A stretch of DNA of 64,000 nucleotides from Geobacter sp. (GCA_003574885.1 PJFC01000008.1:62001-126000); one strand, 5' to 3'. Numbered from the stretch's first letter, positions 49,430 through 58,983 are shown. Program-made: numbers and translations. The notes: generated by a model not told the origin, from the letters alone.

Positions 49430-49619
49430 CCGCAAAATCTCGATAAACAGCCATGCTCCTCCTCAACTGGCCACTACTCACTAGTGTTGGTTCCACAGGA
49501 ACGCGCCGATACAAACAAACTCACTGTCTGCCCATGCGTGATCCTGCTTCCAGATAAATCTACCAGGCAATCTCTTTTGCGTAAGCGTGGTTGGCCCCTC
49601 CCCCTAAGGAAACCTTTCC

Positions 49620-51074
49620 ATGAAGACTTTTTTGCGTTCGTTTTCACTGCTTTTGCTTGCCCAGCTCTTTCTGATGCATTCATCCCATGCTGCAGTTGAC
49701 GCACCAAAGGCTAATCTGCCCCAGATACCCCTCGGAACGCGCTGGTTCAGCGTCAGTATGAACGGTGAGCGGACCGGCTTTTCCAATCTCACGATCGAAG
49801 TTGTGCCTGATGGTTACCGACTTTCCGCTGATGGAAGTGTCAAGATGCTGGTGCTCGGGTTTTCCCGTGAAGCGTCATCCCGTGAAAGCTATCTGGTGGC
49901 ACGGGATATGACGCTTAAATCGTTTACCACTTCCCAGACTATCGACGGCAGCCCGATGCAGGTTTCCGGCGAGCGGATCGCCCGGGGGGTCAAGGTGACT
50001 GTCGAGACGGCGGGGAACCGCAAGGAAAAGCTCCTCAAGACGAAGGAACCGGTCTATCCCATGACGGTACTGAACCTCCTGCCGCTGCTGCGGGGGACGC
50101 TGCCGGGAAAAAGCATCCGGGTGACCGTGCTTGACGTCGAAGCGGTGAAGCTCAAACCGGTTGTTATACGGGTAATCGGCCGGGAACCCCTGCCAACGGG
50201 AGGAATAGCCATCCATCTGCGCAACGACCTCTATCCTTTTGTGGATAATGATGTCTGGGTTGATGAAGCGGGCAATACGGTGCGCGAATCGGTGCGTGAC
50301 GACCTGATCGTCACCGAGGCCGAAGATGGAGCCAGTGCCGCACGTTTTATTGCCGAATCCGCAGTAGCGAAACGGGACCTGGTCCTCGATTTCAGCCTCG
50401 TAAGGGTTACAACTCCGATCGATAGGCCTGCTGCCGTGAGGCGGCTCGTGGTCGAACTGGCGGGGCTGCCGTCAGGTTTCAAGCTGCCGGCAGGTGCAGG
50501 GCAGACGGTTGTGCAGGGAGATGACGGCCGGGCATTGATAACTATTGAACGGGGAGCTGGGACAGCCCCGGAAGCGGCCGGTGTTCAGGATTATTCCGCA
50601 TACCTGCAGGAGACGGGGCGGATACTCTCCAACAGCCGGGAGATCAGGGAACTGCTTCCCGGAATTATCGACACCGACCAGGCATCTCACGTCAAAGTGG
50701 AGAGGCTGGTGCAATGGGTCGCCTCCAACGTGGGCGAAGCGGTGACCGACAGCTATTCCCCCCTGGAGACACTCGCAACCCGCAAGGGGAATTGCCAGTC
50801 GCATGCGCGGCTCTACACCTCCCTGGCGAGGGCCGCCGGCATCCCGACCCGTTTCGTCTCAGGGCTGGTCTACGTTGCTGGCAAGGGATTTCTGTATCAC
50901 AGCTGGGCGGAGAGCTTTGTCGGCGAATGGCTGGCGGTGGACCCGACTTTCGGCCAGGTCCCTGCAGATGCCACCCACATCAAGCTGGTTGAGGGGGACT
51001 CACCTGAGGAGATGGCAGCCATAGCGGGTATCGTGGGGAAGATAACGGCACGGGTGGTCGAGCAGCGCTACTAG
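49620..51074 (+). CDS. Secreted transglutaminase-like protein
   Basis: This 484-aa protein has a signal peptide (MKTFLRSFSLLLLAQLFLMHSSHAA). The long N-terminal region (to residue ~370) is beta-rich. A transglutaminase-like domain lies at about 375-460: the catalytic cysteine in RKGNCQSHARLYTSLARAAGIPTR, the histidine in FLYHSWAESFVG and the aspartate in WLAVDPTFGQV. Bacterial members may act as envelope proteases or crosslinking enzymes. No operon partner is close. The start has a CTAAGGAAA ribosome site. Confidence 0.85.
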   Translation: MKTFLRSFSLLLLAQLFLMHSSHAAVDAPKANLPQIPLGTRWFSVSMNGERTGFSNLTIEVVPDGYRLSADGSVKMLVLGFSREASSRESYLVARDMTLKSFTTSQTIDGSPMQVSGERIARGVKVTVETAGNRKEKLLKTKEPVYPMTVLNLLPLLRGTLPGKSIRVTVLDVEAVKLKPVVIRVIGREPLPTGGIAIHLRNDLYPFVDNDVWVDEAGNTVRESVRDDLIVTEAEDGASAARFIAESAVAKRDLVLDFSLVRVTTPIDRPAAVRRLVVELAGLPSGFKLPAGAGQTVVQGDDGRALITIERGAGTAPEAAGVQDYSAYLQETGRILSNSREIRELLPGIIDTDQASHVKVERLVQWVASNVGEAVTDSYSPLETLATRKGNCQSHARLYTSLARAAGIPTRFVSGLVYVAGKGFLYHSWAESFVGEWLAVDPTFGQVPADATHIKLVEGDSPEEMAAIAGIVGKITARVVEQRY

Positions 51075-51187
51075 GAGCGAGCTGCTCTGGTACCCTGGAA
51101 TATTGATGTTTCGCGGCTTCTGGCCCTTCTTATCCTTCTCCCGACAGGGTGGGGAGGTGTTATCGTCTTACTGGGCAACATACACAT

Positions 51188-52489
51188 TTATGGCCTGCCG
51201 GGGAACTCTCGCGCATAGCCTTTCACCAGCTTTTCCACCTGTCGTTTCAGATCGGCCCGCCATGGTCCTACCGCTACCAGATTGAGGTTGCCGGGCGCAA
51301 ACAGGTTGTACGCGGTCGATTGAATAGTAGCAGCGTCAACGGCGGCAGCTTCGGCCCGGTCCTCCTCCGTATTCCGCACCATTCCCATCAGTTCCCCCCA
51401 CCCGTAGCGCACCTGCATCTCATAGGTGGAATCCCTGCTGTATTCAAGGTCAAAGAAATATCCCTGCCGGACCCTTTCCAGTTCGGCGGCGGGGACAGCC
51501 TCCCGTGCGAGGCGTCCCGTCTCCGCCAGCACCCGTTCCACCGCCAGCGGGAGGTTTTCCGGTGCAGTGGAGAGTTCCAGGGTAAAGGCGCCCGTCTCCT
51601 CGTAAGCGGAAATGGACGCATCCACTGCATAGACGATTCCCAGTTCCTCCCGCAGGGCAAGGTGGAGTCGGGAGCTGCCGCCTCCGCACAGGATACGCCG
51701 TAGCAGACGACATGTCATTATTCTACTGTCCAGGCGGGCGAACCCGCGGAAGGCAAGTTGCAGGTGGACCTGGCTGTCCGAATCCTTGACGAAGAGGGTG
51801 GCGGGAGCATTCTGGTTCCCGGTTGCGGGCACAATAGAGGGGGCCGGCACTCCCTGCCAGCCGCCGAAGGCGGAGGTACAGGCGGCAAATACCTGATCGG
51901 CGCTGATGGCCCCTGCCGCCACAGCCACGGCGTTGGACGGGACATAGTGGCTTTTCAGGTGCCGCCGCAGGTCGTCGACCGTAAACCCGGCGATGGTATC
52001 CAGGTAGCCAATGGTGGGCATCCCCAGCGGCTGGTCGGGCCAAAGAAGGCTGCTGGCCAGGTTGTGGGGGTTGATCTCTTCTCCGCGCTCGTTGATATCC
52101 TCAAGGGCCTCTTCGGTGATGATCCGTTTTTCCACCTCGAGACCGGCGAGGGTCGGCCGGAGCAGCATGGCGGAAAAGAGCCGGAACCCCTCGGCCACGT
52201 GCCGGGGATGGATGCGGGTATAGTAACAGGTCGATTCCTCGTCGGTGGCCGCGTTGACGCTGCCTCCGAGGGCTTCGAAGGCGGTTTCCAGCTCAAGCGA
52301 CGTGGGGTGCTCGGAGGTGCCGCGGAACAGCATGTGCTCCAGAAAATGGGCAAGGCCGGCTGCGGCCCGGCTGTCGTTGCGGCCACCTACCTTGAGGTAG
52401 ACGGCTATCTCTGCGCTGTGAAGATGTGGCATTTCCACAGCTACCACCCTAAGGCCGTTGGGAAGGGTAGTGGAACGGCTGGTTATCAT
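51188..52489 (-). CDS. M16 family metallopeptidase (pitrilysin/processing-peptidase type)
   Basis: This 433-aa zinc peptidase has the inverted metal motif HFLEHMLFRGT (HxxEH, residues 48-52) with a distal glutamate in AATDEESTCYYTRIH. The C-terminal half is a second M16-type domain without a metal site. It is a one-chain, two-half enzyme like the bacterial processing-peptidase relatives and probably degrades small proteins or peptides. It is cytoplasmic by lack of a signal peptide. The stop lies about 110 nt past the convergent transglutaminase gene. Confidence 0.9.
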   Translation of the reverse strand: MITSRSTTLPNGLRVVAVEMPHLHSAEIAVYLKVGGRNDSRAAAGLAHFLEHMLFRGTSEHPTSLELETAFEALGGSVNAATDEESTCYYTRIHPRHVAEGFRLFSAMLLRPTLAGLEVEKRIITEEALEDINERGEEINPHNLASSLLWPDQPLGMPTIGYLDTIAGFTVDDLRRHLKSHYVPSNAVAVAAGAISADQVFAACTSAFGGWQGVPAPSIVPATGNQNAPATLFVKDSDSQVHLQLAFRGFARLDSRIMTCRLLRRILCGGGSSRLHLALREELGIVYAVDASISAYEETGAFTLELSTAPENLPLAVERVLAETGRLAREAVPAAELERVRQGYFFDLEYSRDSTYEMQVRYGWGELMGMVRNTEEDRAEAAAVDAATIQSTAYNLFAPGNLNLVAVGPWRADLKRQVEKLVKGYAREFPGRP

Positions 52490-52568
52490 GGATATCCTTT
52501 CGAACGGGGTGGGAATAATGGTCGTTTATAGTGTTGTATCATTGCATCTGTTACGTCGGAAAAACATT

Positions 52569-53030
52569 TTACCCTTTTGCCAGAAACTCTGCCCCCTCCA
52601 GCGTCAGCCAGGCGACCGTCGCGTAGCGGGCCAGCTTGCCGGTCAGCACCAGCAGAGAAAAATGCCGGAAACCGATCTGCAATATTCCACCCACCAGACA
52701 GAGAGGGTCACCGACGATCGGTAGCCAGGACATGAGAAGAGACCACGACCCGTAACGACTGTAGAAATGCTCCGCCTTTTCCTTTGCAGCAGTGTCGATG
52801 CGCAGGAGTTTTTCCGTCAGCCACGGCCCACCGTACCTGCCGATCAGATAGGTGGTGCAGGCCCCCATGTAGTTGCCGATAGTGGCCACCGCCACAGCCA
52901 GGTACGGATTGTGCCGGTCAAGGAGCATTGCCACAACCAGCCACTCCGAACCGAGGGGGATGAGGGTTGCGGCAAGGAAGCTGAGCAGGAAAAGCCCCGG
53001 ATAGCCGTAACTGGCAAGCAGGTCATGCAT
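52569..53030 (-). CDS. YqaA family (DedA/SNARE-associated) membrane protein
   Basis: This 153-aa inner-membrane protein starts MHDLLASYGYPGLFLLSFLAATLIPLGSEW. It contains the YqaA-type GNYMGACTTYLIGRYGG and LLMSWLPIVGDPLCLVGGILQI. These resemble the DedA fold, whose members flip or move lipids. The exact role of YqaA proteins is unknown. About 80 nt separate it from the M16 gene on the same strand. Confidence 0.85.
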   Translation of the reverse strand: MHDLLASYGYPGLFLLSFLAATLIPLGSEWLVVAMLLDRHNPYLAVAVATIGNYMGACTTYLIGRYGGPWLTEKLLRIDTAAKEKAEHFYSRYGSWSLLMSWLPIVGDPLCLVGGILQIGFRHFSLLVLTGKLARYATVAWLTLEGAEFLAKG

Positions 53031-53180
53031 GGTCTCACGTTAGCGGAAAGGGGGGAGGTTGTCAAAGGGTTTGGCGCGGGGAGGCGGACCGATTTATCCC
53101 GGCCGGCTTGACTTTTTGCCGTGGCTGGTGTTAAATCCGCTGGCGAAGTGACATAGCCTGACGAGGAAACGGGGAACATT

Positions 53181-54413
53181 ATGAAAACCATTACCAGAAT
53201 CTGCTCGTGGGTAGCCACGGGGGCCCTTATGGCGGTGCTGCTTCCGGCTTGCGGGAAAGGCTCATCGTCCGACGCCGTTTCCACGACGGCTCCCGGCATA
53301 TTCTATGGCCACAGCGTGGTATATTCCAATCATTCCACGGCCTATACCTGGGGGCACAACACCTACGGGGAGCTGGGAAACGACAGCATCACCAGCGGAC
53401 CTACACCTGTTACCCTGTCTCTTGCCGGTGTGAAGGAGGCTGTGGCAGGGGGAACCCATACCCTTGCAGTGACTGGTGAGAATGGCGGTTCAGTCTGGGC
53501 CTGGGGGAATAACGGGTATGGCCAACTGGGTGATTCGACGACGAGCGCACGCAAGGTGCCCGTCCGTGTCGTAAACATCACGGGAGTTACGGCCGTGGCG
53601 GGTGGCGGCCAGCACAGCCTTGCTCTGAAGTCTGATGGTACCGTCTGGGGATGGGGGTATAACGGGCTTGGCCAGTTAGGGGACAATACGACAACAAACC
53701 GGACTTCTCCTGTTCAGACCAATTCGCTTGCCGGGATGATGGCGGTCGCTGCGGGCGGGAGCCACAGCGTTGCATTGAAGTCTGATGGGACGGTGTGGAC
53801 TTGGGGATACAACGGCTACGGCCAGCTGGGAGACGGCGGTACGGCCAATAGCGCCGTGCCGGTTCAGGTCCCATCACTCACCGGAATGACGGCGGTTGCT
53901 GCAGGCGGGAGCCATACCGTTGCCCTGAAGTCTGATGGAACCGTGTGGACCTGGGGATATAACTCTCTTGGTCAGCTTGGAAACAACGGAACAGCCAATA
54001 GTGCAGTGCCGGTTCCAGTTGTCATGACCGATGGAGTAACACCATTGTCGAATGTGACGGCCATTTCCGCCGGCCTTGACCATACCGTTGCCTTGAAGTC
54101 TGATGGGACCGTGTGGGGCTGGGGATTCAATGGTTTCGGCCAGCTGGGGAACAACGATATCCCTTTGAGTACTGGGTTCAGGAGTACGCCGGTTCAGGCC
54201 GTCTATCTCGACGCAAACAACGTGCCGCAACCTTTGACCGGTATTGTGAGAATCATCGCCATCGGGCATCACACCATTGCCATTGATAGTGCCGGCATCG
54301 TCTGGACATGGGGCGACAACAAGTATGAGCAACTCGGGGTCGCCGTAGCAAGCACTCCGCTCTATTACAGCCCGACCGCGATCAAGGTGCCGGGACTGGT
54401 CATTGCCCCCTGA
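53181..54413 (+). CDS. RCC1-repeat lipoprotein (seven-bladed propeller)
   Basis: This 410-aa protein has a lipoprotein signal (lipobox LPAC). Seven repeats of W-x-WG-x-N-x-x-GQLG type follow, spaced about 50 residues apart. That is the full number for one RCC1 beta-propeller. DNA of several blades is nearly identical (CTGAAGTCTGATGG recurs four times), so the repeat number may change by slippage. Bacterial RCC1 proteins bind proteins or surface structures; no ligand can be named. It ends 43 nt before the leader peptide of DAHP synthase. Confidence 0.88.
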   Translation: MKTITRICSWVATGALMAVLLPACGKGSSSDAVSTTAPGIFYGHSVVYSNHSTAYTWGHNTYGELGNDSITSGPTPVTLSLAGVKEAVAGGTHTLAVTGENGGSVWAWGNNGYGQLGDSTTSARKVPVRVVNITGVTAVAGGGQHSLALKSDGTVWGWGYNGLGQLGDNTTTNRTSPVQTNSLAGMMAVAAGGSHSVALKSDGTVWTWGYNGYGQLGDGGTANSAVPVQVPSLTGMTAVAAGGSHTVALKSDGTVWTWGYNSLGQLGNNGTANSAVPVPVVMTDGVTPLSNVTAISAGLDHTVALKSDGTVWGWGFNGFGQLGNNDIPLSTGFRSTPVQAVYLDANNVPQPLTGIVRIIAIGHHTIAIDSAGIVWTWGDNKYEQLGVAVASTPLYYSPTAIKVPGLVIAP

Positions 54414-54438
54414 CGGCCGGGGTGGTGAAAATTTTTTC

Positions 54439-54468
54439 TTGACAGATGAGGAATGAATGGGCAAAGAT
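54439..54468 (+). promoter_or_regulatory. Possible promoter of the aromatic leader
   Basis: TTGACA (54439-54444), a perfect -35 behind a T-run, is followed after 18 nt by AAAGAT (54463-54468), a poor -10. The predicted start would be at about 54475, an in-frame ATG of the leader peptide. Confidence 0.35.
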
Positions 54469-54558
54469 GACGCCATGGTAACCACGAGCTTCTCCTATTT
54501 CAGCTTTTACTTTTGGTACGGCTTTTATTTTAAGTCGTCTGCCCAGGTAGGGGTTTGA
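54457..54558 (+). CDS. Aromatic amino acid-rich leader peptide of a DAHP synthase attenuator
   Basis: A 33-codon ORF absent from the ORF track contains SFSYFSFYFWYGFYF: six Phe, four Tyr and one Trp codon in 15 residues. It starts at ATG 54457 behind GAGGA, or at ATG 54475. It ends 32 nt before a strong terminator and 156 nt before the DAHP synthase gene. This is the textbook plan of a Phe/Tyr attenuator leader: shortage of aromatic aminoacyl-tRNA would stall the ribosome and prevent termination. Confidence 0.75.
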   Translation: MGKDDAMVTTSFSYFSFYFWYGFYFKSSAQVGV

Positions 54559-54590
54559 TGTAGGGAAGCAGCACAACACTAATCAAACCG

Positions 54591-54632
54591 AAAGCCGAGG
54601 GTGGACGAATCCATCCCCGGCTTTTTCTTTTT
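54591..54632 (+). terminator. Rho-independent terminator, attenuator of DAHP synthase
   Basis: AAAGCCGAGGGTGGA / TCCATCCCCGGCTTT pairs over 15 bp with one mismatch and one G-U, with a CGAA loop and the tail TTTTTCTTTTT. A smaller stem GGTTTGAT / ATCAAACC (54552-54559 with 54582-54589) lies just upstream around the leader stop codon. Confidence 0.8.
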
Positions 54633-54655
54633 CCAGATAGTGGAACAGTATCGAC

Positions 54656-54681
54656 AAGGCCGGGGAGAAATCTCCGGCCTT
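54656..54681 (+). other. Second hairpin in the DAHP synthase leader
   Basis: AAGGCCGGGGAGA / TCTCCGGCCTT forms a strong stem with a small G bulge. Its 5' side could also pair with the 3' side of the terminator (CCCCGGC). No T-run follows, so it may stabilise the mRNA instead of ending it. Confidence 0.5.
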
Positions 54682-54714
54682 GTGCGTTTCGGGAATCGGA
54701 AAGGGGAGAAACAG

Positions 54715-55734
54715 ATGATCATCGTAATGAAGGCGGGTGCGGTAAAGAAGGACCGGGACGAGGTGCTGAAGCGAATCAAGGAGCTGGGGTACAAGCCCCA
54801 TGTTATTCACGGCACAACCCGGGATGTGATCGGGGCGGTGGGGGACGAACGCGGGAAGCTGGTGCTCCAGGGGATCGAGTCCATGCACGGGGTGGAGAGC
54901 GTCGTTCCGATCCTGCAACCCTATAAACTCGCTTCGAAAGAGGTGAAGAAGGAGTCGAGCGTGATTTCCATCAATGAGACGGTTGCTATCGGCGGGAAGG
55001 AGATCGTCGTCATGGCAGGCCCCTGCTCGGTGGAGAGCGAGAGCCAGATCATCGAGTCGGCCATTGCCGTAAAGGCTGCCGGGGCACATATCCTGCGTGG
55101 CGGGGCGTTCAAACCGCGGACCTCACCCTATTCGTTCCAGGGGCTGGAAGAGGATGGACTGAAACTCCTTGCCAAGGCCCGGACGGAAACTGGCCTTCCC
55201 ATCGTCACCGAAGTGGTTAATCCGGAGACGGCTGAACTGGTGGCGGAGTACGCCGATATCCTCCAGATCGGTGCCCGCAACGCCCAGAATTTTGCCCTTC
55301 TCAAGAAGGTCGGCCAGTTGAAGAGACCGGTTCTCCTCAAGAGGGGGATGTCCATGACTATCCAGGAGTTCCTCATGAGCGCCGAGTACATCATGAGCGA
55401 AGGAAATCAGGCGGTGATCCTCTGCGAGCGGGGTATACGCACCTTCGAGACGGCCACCCGCAATACCCTTGACCTCTCCGCCATCCCGGTTCTCAAGGAG
55501 CGGACCCATCTGCCGGTCATCGCCGATCCGTCCCATGGCACGGGGAATTACCATTATGTGGCTCCCATGTCCTGCGCCGCGGTAGCAGCCGGTGCCGACG
55601 GACTGATCATCGAGGTCCACCCCGATCCGGAAAGGGCTTCCAGCGACGGGGCCCAGTCGTTGAAGCCGAAGAAATTCGTTGTCCTGATGGAACAGTTGCG
55701 GCGTATTGCCCCCGCAGTGGGGCGGGAGCTGTAA
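54715..55734 (+). CDS. aroF: 3-deoxy-7-phosphoheptulonate synthase (DAHP synthase), ACT-like N-terminal type
   Basis: This 339-aa enzyme joins phosphoenolpyruvate and erythrose-4-phosphate, the first step of the shikimate pathway. An N-terminal regulatory domain of about 70 residues ([21 protein letters not shown]) is the ferredoxin-like type found in Thermotoga-like DAHP synthases. The catalytic barrel has [45 protein letters not shown] and [12 protein letters not shown]. The start at 54715 follows AAGGGGAG; the ORF track extends into the leader. Control is likely by both attenuation and the N-terminal domain. Confidence 0.92.
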   Translation: MIIVMKAGAVKKDRDEVLKRIKELGYKPHVIHGTTRDVIGAVGDERGKLVLQGIESMHGVESVVPILQPYKLASKEVKKESSVISINETVAIGGKEIVVMAGPCSVESESQIIESAIAVKAAGAHILRGGAFKPRTSPYSFQGLEEDGLKLLAKARTETGLPIVTEVVNPETAELVAEYADILQIGARNAQNFALLKKVGQLKRPVLLKRGMSMTIQEFLMSAEYIMSEGNQAVILCERGIRTFETATRNTLDLSAIPVLKERTHLPVIADPSHGTGNYHYVAPMSCAAVAAGADGLIIEVHPDPERASSDGAQSLKPKKFVVLMEQLRRIAPAVGREL

Positions 55735-55813
55735 CGCGAATCTGAAACATTTATGCTTGCCCTGCCGGCAAATTTTTACTACCATGAGAAAAATTTCATC
55801 ATGGAGGCGTGGA

Positions 55814-56305
55814 ATGGGAAGATTCCTGGTAGTATTTGCGCTGGTGACTGTTGCCGGCATGCTGAGTGTGGTTCGTCAACTGCCGGCCGCATTCGCTGAC
55901 AGTGGTATCGAGACGGAGGTCAGGCGGGATATGGAGTCCGCCCTCGATCTGTGGCGGGATGGCCGGTATGCCGATCTATATGAACAGGTGATCCCGACCG
56001 GTAAGCAGAGCAAGGAGACGTTCGTCAGGAAGATGACGATAGCGACACGACGTCCGACCTGCTGCTGGGACAAGGTGCAGGATGTCAGAGTGACGGTTAA
56101 AAACGGGACAACCGCGACGGTTCGGGCCAAACTTGGTTTCGAAGAAGGGGTGGAAGCCGAGTACATTACCCGCACCTTCAAGGTGGTGAAGCAGGGGGAT
56201 GTCTGGCGTTTCAGCCAGGCGGACATCGTCTCCCTTGCCGCGGGCAGCACGAGAAAGAAGTATTTACAGAAGCATCGGAGTAATCATGCGGAGAACAGCA
56301 GGTAA
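55814..56305 (+). CDS. Secreted protein of unknown function, paralogue 1
   Basis: This 163-aa protein has a signal peptide (FLVVFALVTVAGMLSVV ... AAFA). The mature domain begins with a helical ALDLWRDGRYADLYEQVIP. It continues with TRRPTCCWDKVQDVRVTV and a beta-rich YITRTFKVVKQGDVWRFSQADI, in the style of an NTF2-like fold. I do not recognise a family. The neighbouring gene is a clear paralogue (CCWEKLQDV). The start at 55814 has GGAGG upstream and the end overlaps the next gene by 20 nt. Confidence 0.7.
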   Translation: MGRFLVVFALVTVAGMLSVVRQLPAAFADSGIETEVRRDMESALDLWRDGRYADLYEQVIPTGKQSKETFVRKMTIATRRPTCCWDKVQDVRVTVKNGTTATVRAKLGFEEGVEAEYITRTFKVVKQGDVWRFSQADIVSLAAGSTRKKYLQKHRSNHAENSR

Positions 56306-56783
56306 ATCAATGTGCCCACTGCGGAGGTTGTGGCTGATGACCCTCCTGACGGGTTGTTGTTTTCTTATGACTGCTCCGATGCTTCGGGCCGGTCAGGTAG
56401 ACGATGAAATTGCAGCACGCCAGGGGCTAGAGGAGATTCTTGACCTCTGGCGAGGCGAAGAGTTTGAGACTCTTTCCCTGCGGATCAGCTACTCCGGAGG
56501 AATCAGTCAAGGTTCCTTTCTTGAACGGATTGTCTACGCCAGTCGCGTGCCGGCCTGCTGTTGGGAAAAATTGCAGGATGTCGAGGCTGTATGGCTGGGC
56601 GAGGGAAGGGTTTCAATCAAAGCGCGGGTTGGACTGGAGTCGGGAGGGATCAGCTTCGTGAAACATTCATTTTATCTGGTACGGGAGGATGGGGTCTGGA
56701 AGGTACCGGCTGCCGATATTCTTGCTCTGGCTGCGCCCAACATGCAACGCATTCCGAGAAAAATACCACTTCGACAGGAATGA
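56286..56783 (+). CDS. Secreted protein of unknown function, paralogue 2
   Basis: This 165-aa protein is homologous along its length to the preceding gene product. Both have a DLWR-x-x-x-Y/F motif, a PxCCWxKxQDV motif near the centre and a similar C-terminal strand pattern (FYLVREDGVWKVPAADIL). It has its own signal peptide (LWLMTLLTGCCFLMTAPMLRA). The start at 56286 is preferred, as GGAG sits 5 nt before it; ATG 56310 is possible. The pair arose by tandem duplication and is probably co-translated. Confidence 0.7.
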   Translation: MRRTAGKSMCPLRRLWLMTLLTGCCFLMTAPMLRAGQVDDEIAARQGLEEILDLWRGEEFETLSLRISYSGGISQGSFLERIVYASRVPACCWEKLQDVEAVWLGEGRVSIKARVGLESGGISFVKHSFYLVREDGVWKVPAADILALAAPNMQRIPRKIPLRQE

Positions 56784-56832
56784 GGATAGAGGAGCAGAGG
56801 AGACATTTGGCCATTGACAGTCCGTTTTCTGC

Positions 56833-58983
56833 CTACAGTTCCTTCTCCGCCACCGGCAGTGCGACGAAAAAAGAACTCCCCTTCCCCAGCTCGCTTTCGA
56901 CCCAGACCTTCCCCTGGTGGGTGTGGACTATCTCCCTGACCAGGGACAGCCCAAGCCCGGTTCCGCCGATTGTCCGGCGGTCCGTATTGTCCAAACGGTA
57001 GAACTTTTCGAATATTCGCTCCAACTCCTCCGCCGGAATCCCTATTCCCTCGTCGCTCACACTGACAACGACCATATCCCCCTCGGGACGGGCGGCAATG
57101 GTGACGGTGCCCCCATAGGGCGAATATTTGATGGCGTTGGAAATGAGATTGGTGAATACGTGGTACAGTTGTCCGCTGTCACCACGCACTTTCGACAGGT
57201 CGGCGGGGCAATCGATAATGAGGTTATGTTTTTGCGAGGTTGAATGGAACAGGGAGACCGCCTCTTCCAGGATCTCTCTGATGTCCAGCGGCATGAAAAT
57301 GAAGGAGTGGTTCTGGGCACGGAGGCGTTGCAGGTCGAGAAAGTTTCCGATCAGTTCGTTAAGCCGCATCGCTTCACGCTGCATGGTGCCGAGGTAGGTT
57401 TCCTGTTCCTGCCGAGGTACCTCATTCTCTATCATGAACTCCGTAAAACCGAGTATGGCGGTCAGGGGGGTGCGCATTTCGTGGCTCACCGCGGAAACCA
57501 TTTCGTCCTTGAGCCGCTCCATATCCTTGTGTTCCGTGATGTCTACGGCAATCTCCATCCGCACCAGCTGCCCGTTGACCCAGCGGATCGCCTTGTCGGT
57601 GCACTGGTACCATCTGCCGGTCCTGGTATTCTGGAGTTCCCATATACAAGGGGGGAGCGGTTCCCCATTCTGCACCAGACGGTCATTGGTGCAGAAGTCG
57701 CAGGGTTTGGTCTGCCCCGCCTGCAGCATTTCGTAGCAGAGTTTGTTCTGCCAGTCGCTGCCGAAAATGGAGGTGGCGTAGTTGTTCATGTAGATAAGCC
57801 GGTAGCTCTCCATGTCGGCGACATAGACGATGGCATTGAGGGAGTCAAAAATCGTGCTGATCTGGCTGAACTGGGTCAGCAGGCTGGTTTCGGCCTGCAA
57901 CCGCTCGGTTACATCGTTGGCCAGCACCAGTTTTGCCGCCTTGCCGTCGAAGGATAACGTATGAGAGGTGATTTCCACATCAATCACCATGCCATCTTTT
58001 TTCCGGTGCCGCCAGTACCCGGACTTGCCAAATCCGGGGGAAACCTGTGTAATGCTGCCAAGGAGTCGGGGGATATCTTCGGCAGGACGTATATCCTTGA
58101 TGGTCATGGCAAAGAACTCTTCCCGGGAATAGCCGTAGTGGATGACGGCCGCATCATTCACCGCAAGGAAGGCGAGGGTTTCCAGGTCGTAGACCCACAT
58201 GGGGTGCGGGTTGCTCTCAAACAGGAGACGGTAGCGCGCTTCCGCCGCCTGCAGATCGTCAACTCGCTGCATTCGCTCCAGTTCCGCAGCTGCCCGCACG
58301 GCGAAAATCCGGAACATCGCTTCTGCCTCGTTTTTCGATTCGAACGGCCGGCAGTTCAGGATAGACATAACCCCCATGACCCGCCCATCGGCATCCCGCA
58401 AGGGGGTACCGATGTAGCTTTCCACTCCCATGCCAACCAGCAGGTGGTCCTGGGGGAATTGCGCAGATGCCCCTGCAGGGTGAAAGCACATCTTCCCTTC
58501 GCCACTGACCACGTCCGCGCAGGGGGTCCCGGCCAGATCGTACTCGAAGTTCTCCATGGGGTTTCCCTTGCCGAACACGGCGATGGTTTTCACCTTCGTC
58601 ATTCCTTCGCCGGTCAGGTTGCCGACCAGTACATAATCGACGTTCAGAAGCTCCGCCAGCTTCCGGACGAGGGATTGAAAGAAAGCCTCACCGGTCGCCG
58701 CCGATACCCCCTGGACAACTTCAAGCAGTTTGTCGTCCTTGCGCTGCAGGGCGCTCACATAGCGATGAACGATAAAATAGAGCAGGATGGCGGTTACGGC
58801 GGTGAACAGCCACCCCTTTATAATCGAAAGCCGGGTTATGGTGATCGGGTCCGTGAACAGCAGGTGAAGCGCCTCGTCGGAAAGCAGGATCCAGAGGCCG
58901 GCTATGACGGCGTAAAACGCTGCTATCTTAAGAGGGATCAGGGGGCCGTAGTTTTTATTCAGGACAGACGAGCGTTTTCCCAT
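56833..58983 (-). CDS. Membrane sensor histidine kinase with GAF and two PAS domains
   Basis: This 716-aa kinase starts with two membrane segments (residues 17-36 and 53-72). A GAF domain follows at about 85-240, then PAS 1 at about 250-370. PAS 2 (about 375-480) is Cys-rich ([19 protein letters not shown]). HisKA has the phospho-accepting [15 protein letters not shown] and the HATPase has [27 protein letters not shown] and [12 protein letters not shown]. It phosphorylates an unknown response regulator; none is adjacent, so it is an orphan kinase. The input may be redox or a ligand bound by PAS 2. It is convergent with the paralogue pair. Confidence 0.92.
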   Translation of the reverse strand: MGKRSSVLNKNYGPLIPLKIAAFYAVIAGLWILLSDEALHLLFTDPITITRLSIIKGWLFTAVTAILLYFIVHRYVSALQRKDDKLLEVVQGVSAATGEAFFQSLVRKLAELLNVDYVLVGNLTGEGMTKVKTIAVFGKGNPMENFEYDLAGTPCADVVSGEGKMCFHPAGASAQFPQDHLLVGMGVESYIGTPLRDADGRVMGVMSILNCRPFESKNEAEAMFRIFAVRAAAELERMQRVDDLQAAEARYRLLFESNPHPMWVYDLETLAFLAVNDAAVIHYGYSREEFFAMTIKDIRPAEDIPRLLGSITQVSPGFGKSGYWRHRKKDGMVIDVEITSHTLSFDGKAAKLVLANDVTERLQAETSLLTQFSQISTIFDSLNAIVYVADMESYRLIYMNNYATSIFGSDWQNKLCYEMLQAGQTKPCDFCTNDRLVQNGEPLPPCIWELQNTRTGRWYQCTDKAIRWVNGQLVRMEIAVDITEHKDMERLKDEMVSAVSHEMRTPLTAILGFTEFMIENEVPRQEQETYLGTMQREAMRLNELIGNFLDLQRLRAQNHSFIFMPLDIREILEEAVSLFHSTSQKHNLIIDCPADLSKVRGDSGQLYHVFTNLISNAIKYSPYGGTVTIAARPEGDMVVVSVSDEGIGIPAEELERIFEKFYRLDNTDRRTIGGTGLGLSLVREIVHTHQGKVWVESELGKGSSFFVALPVAEKEL

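Noticed and set aside
54552-54605. A fixed antiterminator for the DAHP synthase leader
   Set aside because: CGGCTTT (54519) can pair with AAAGCCG (54591), but a stalled ribosome would cover it, the wrong logic for induction by starvation. The switch could not be settled by eye.
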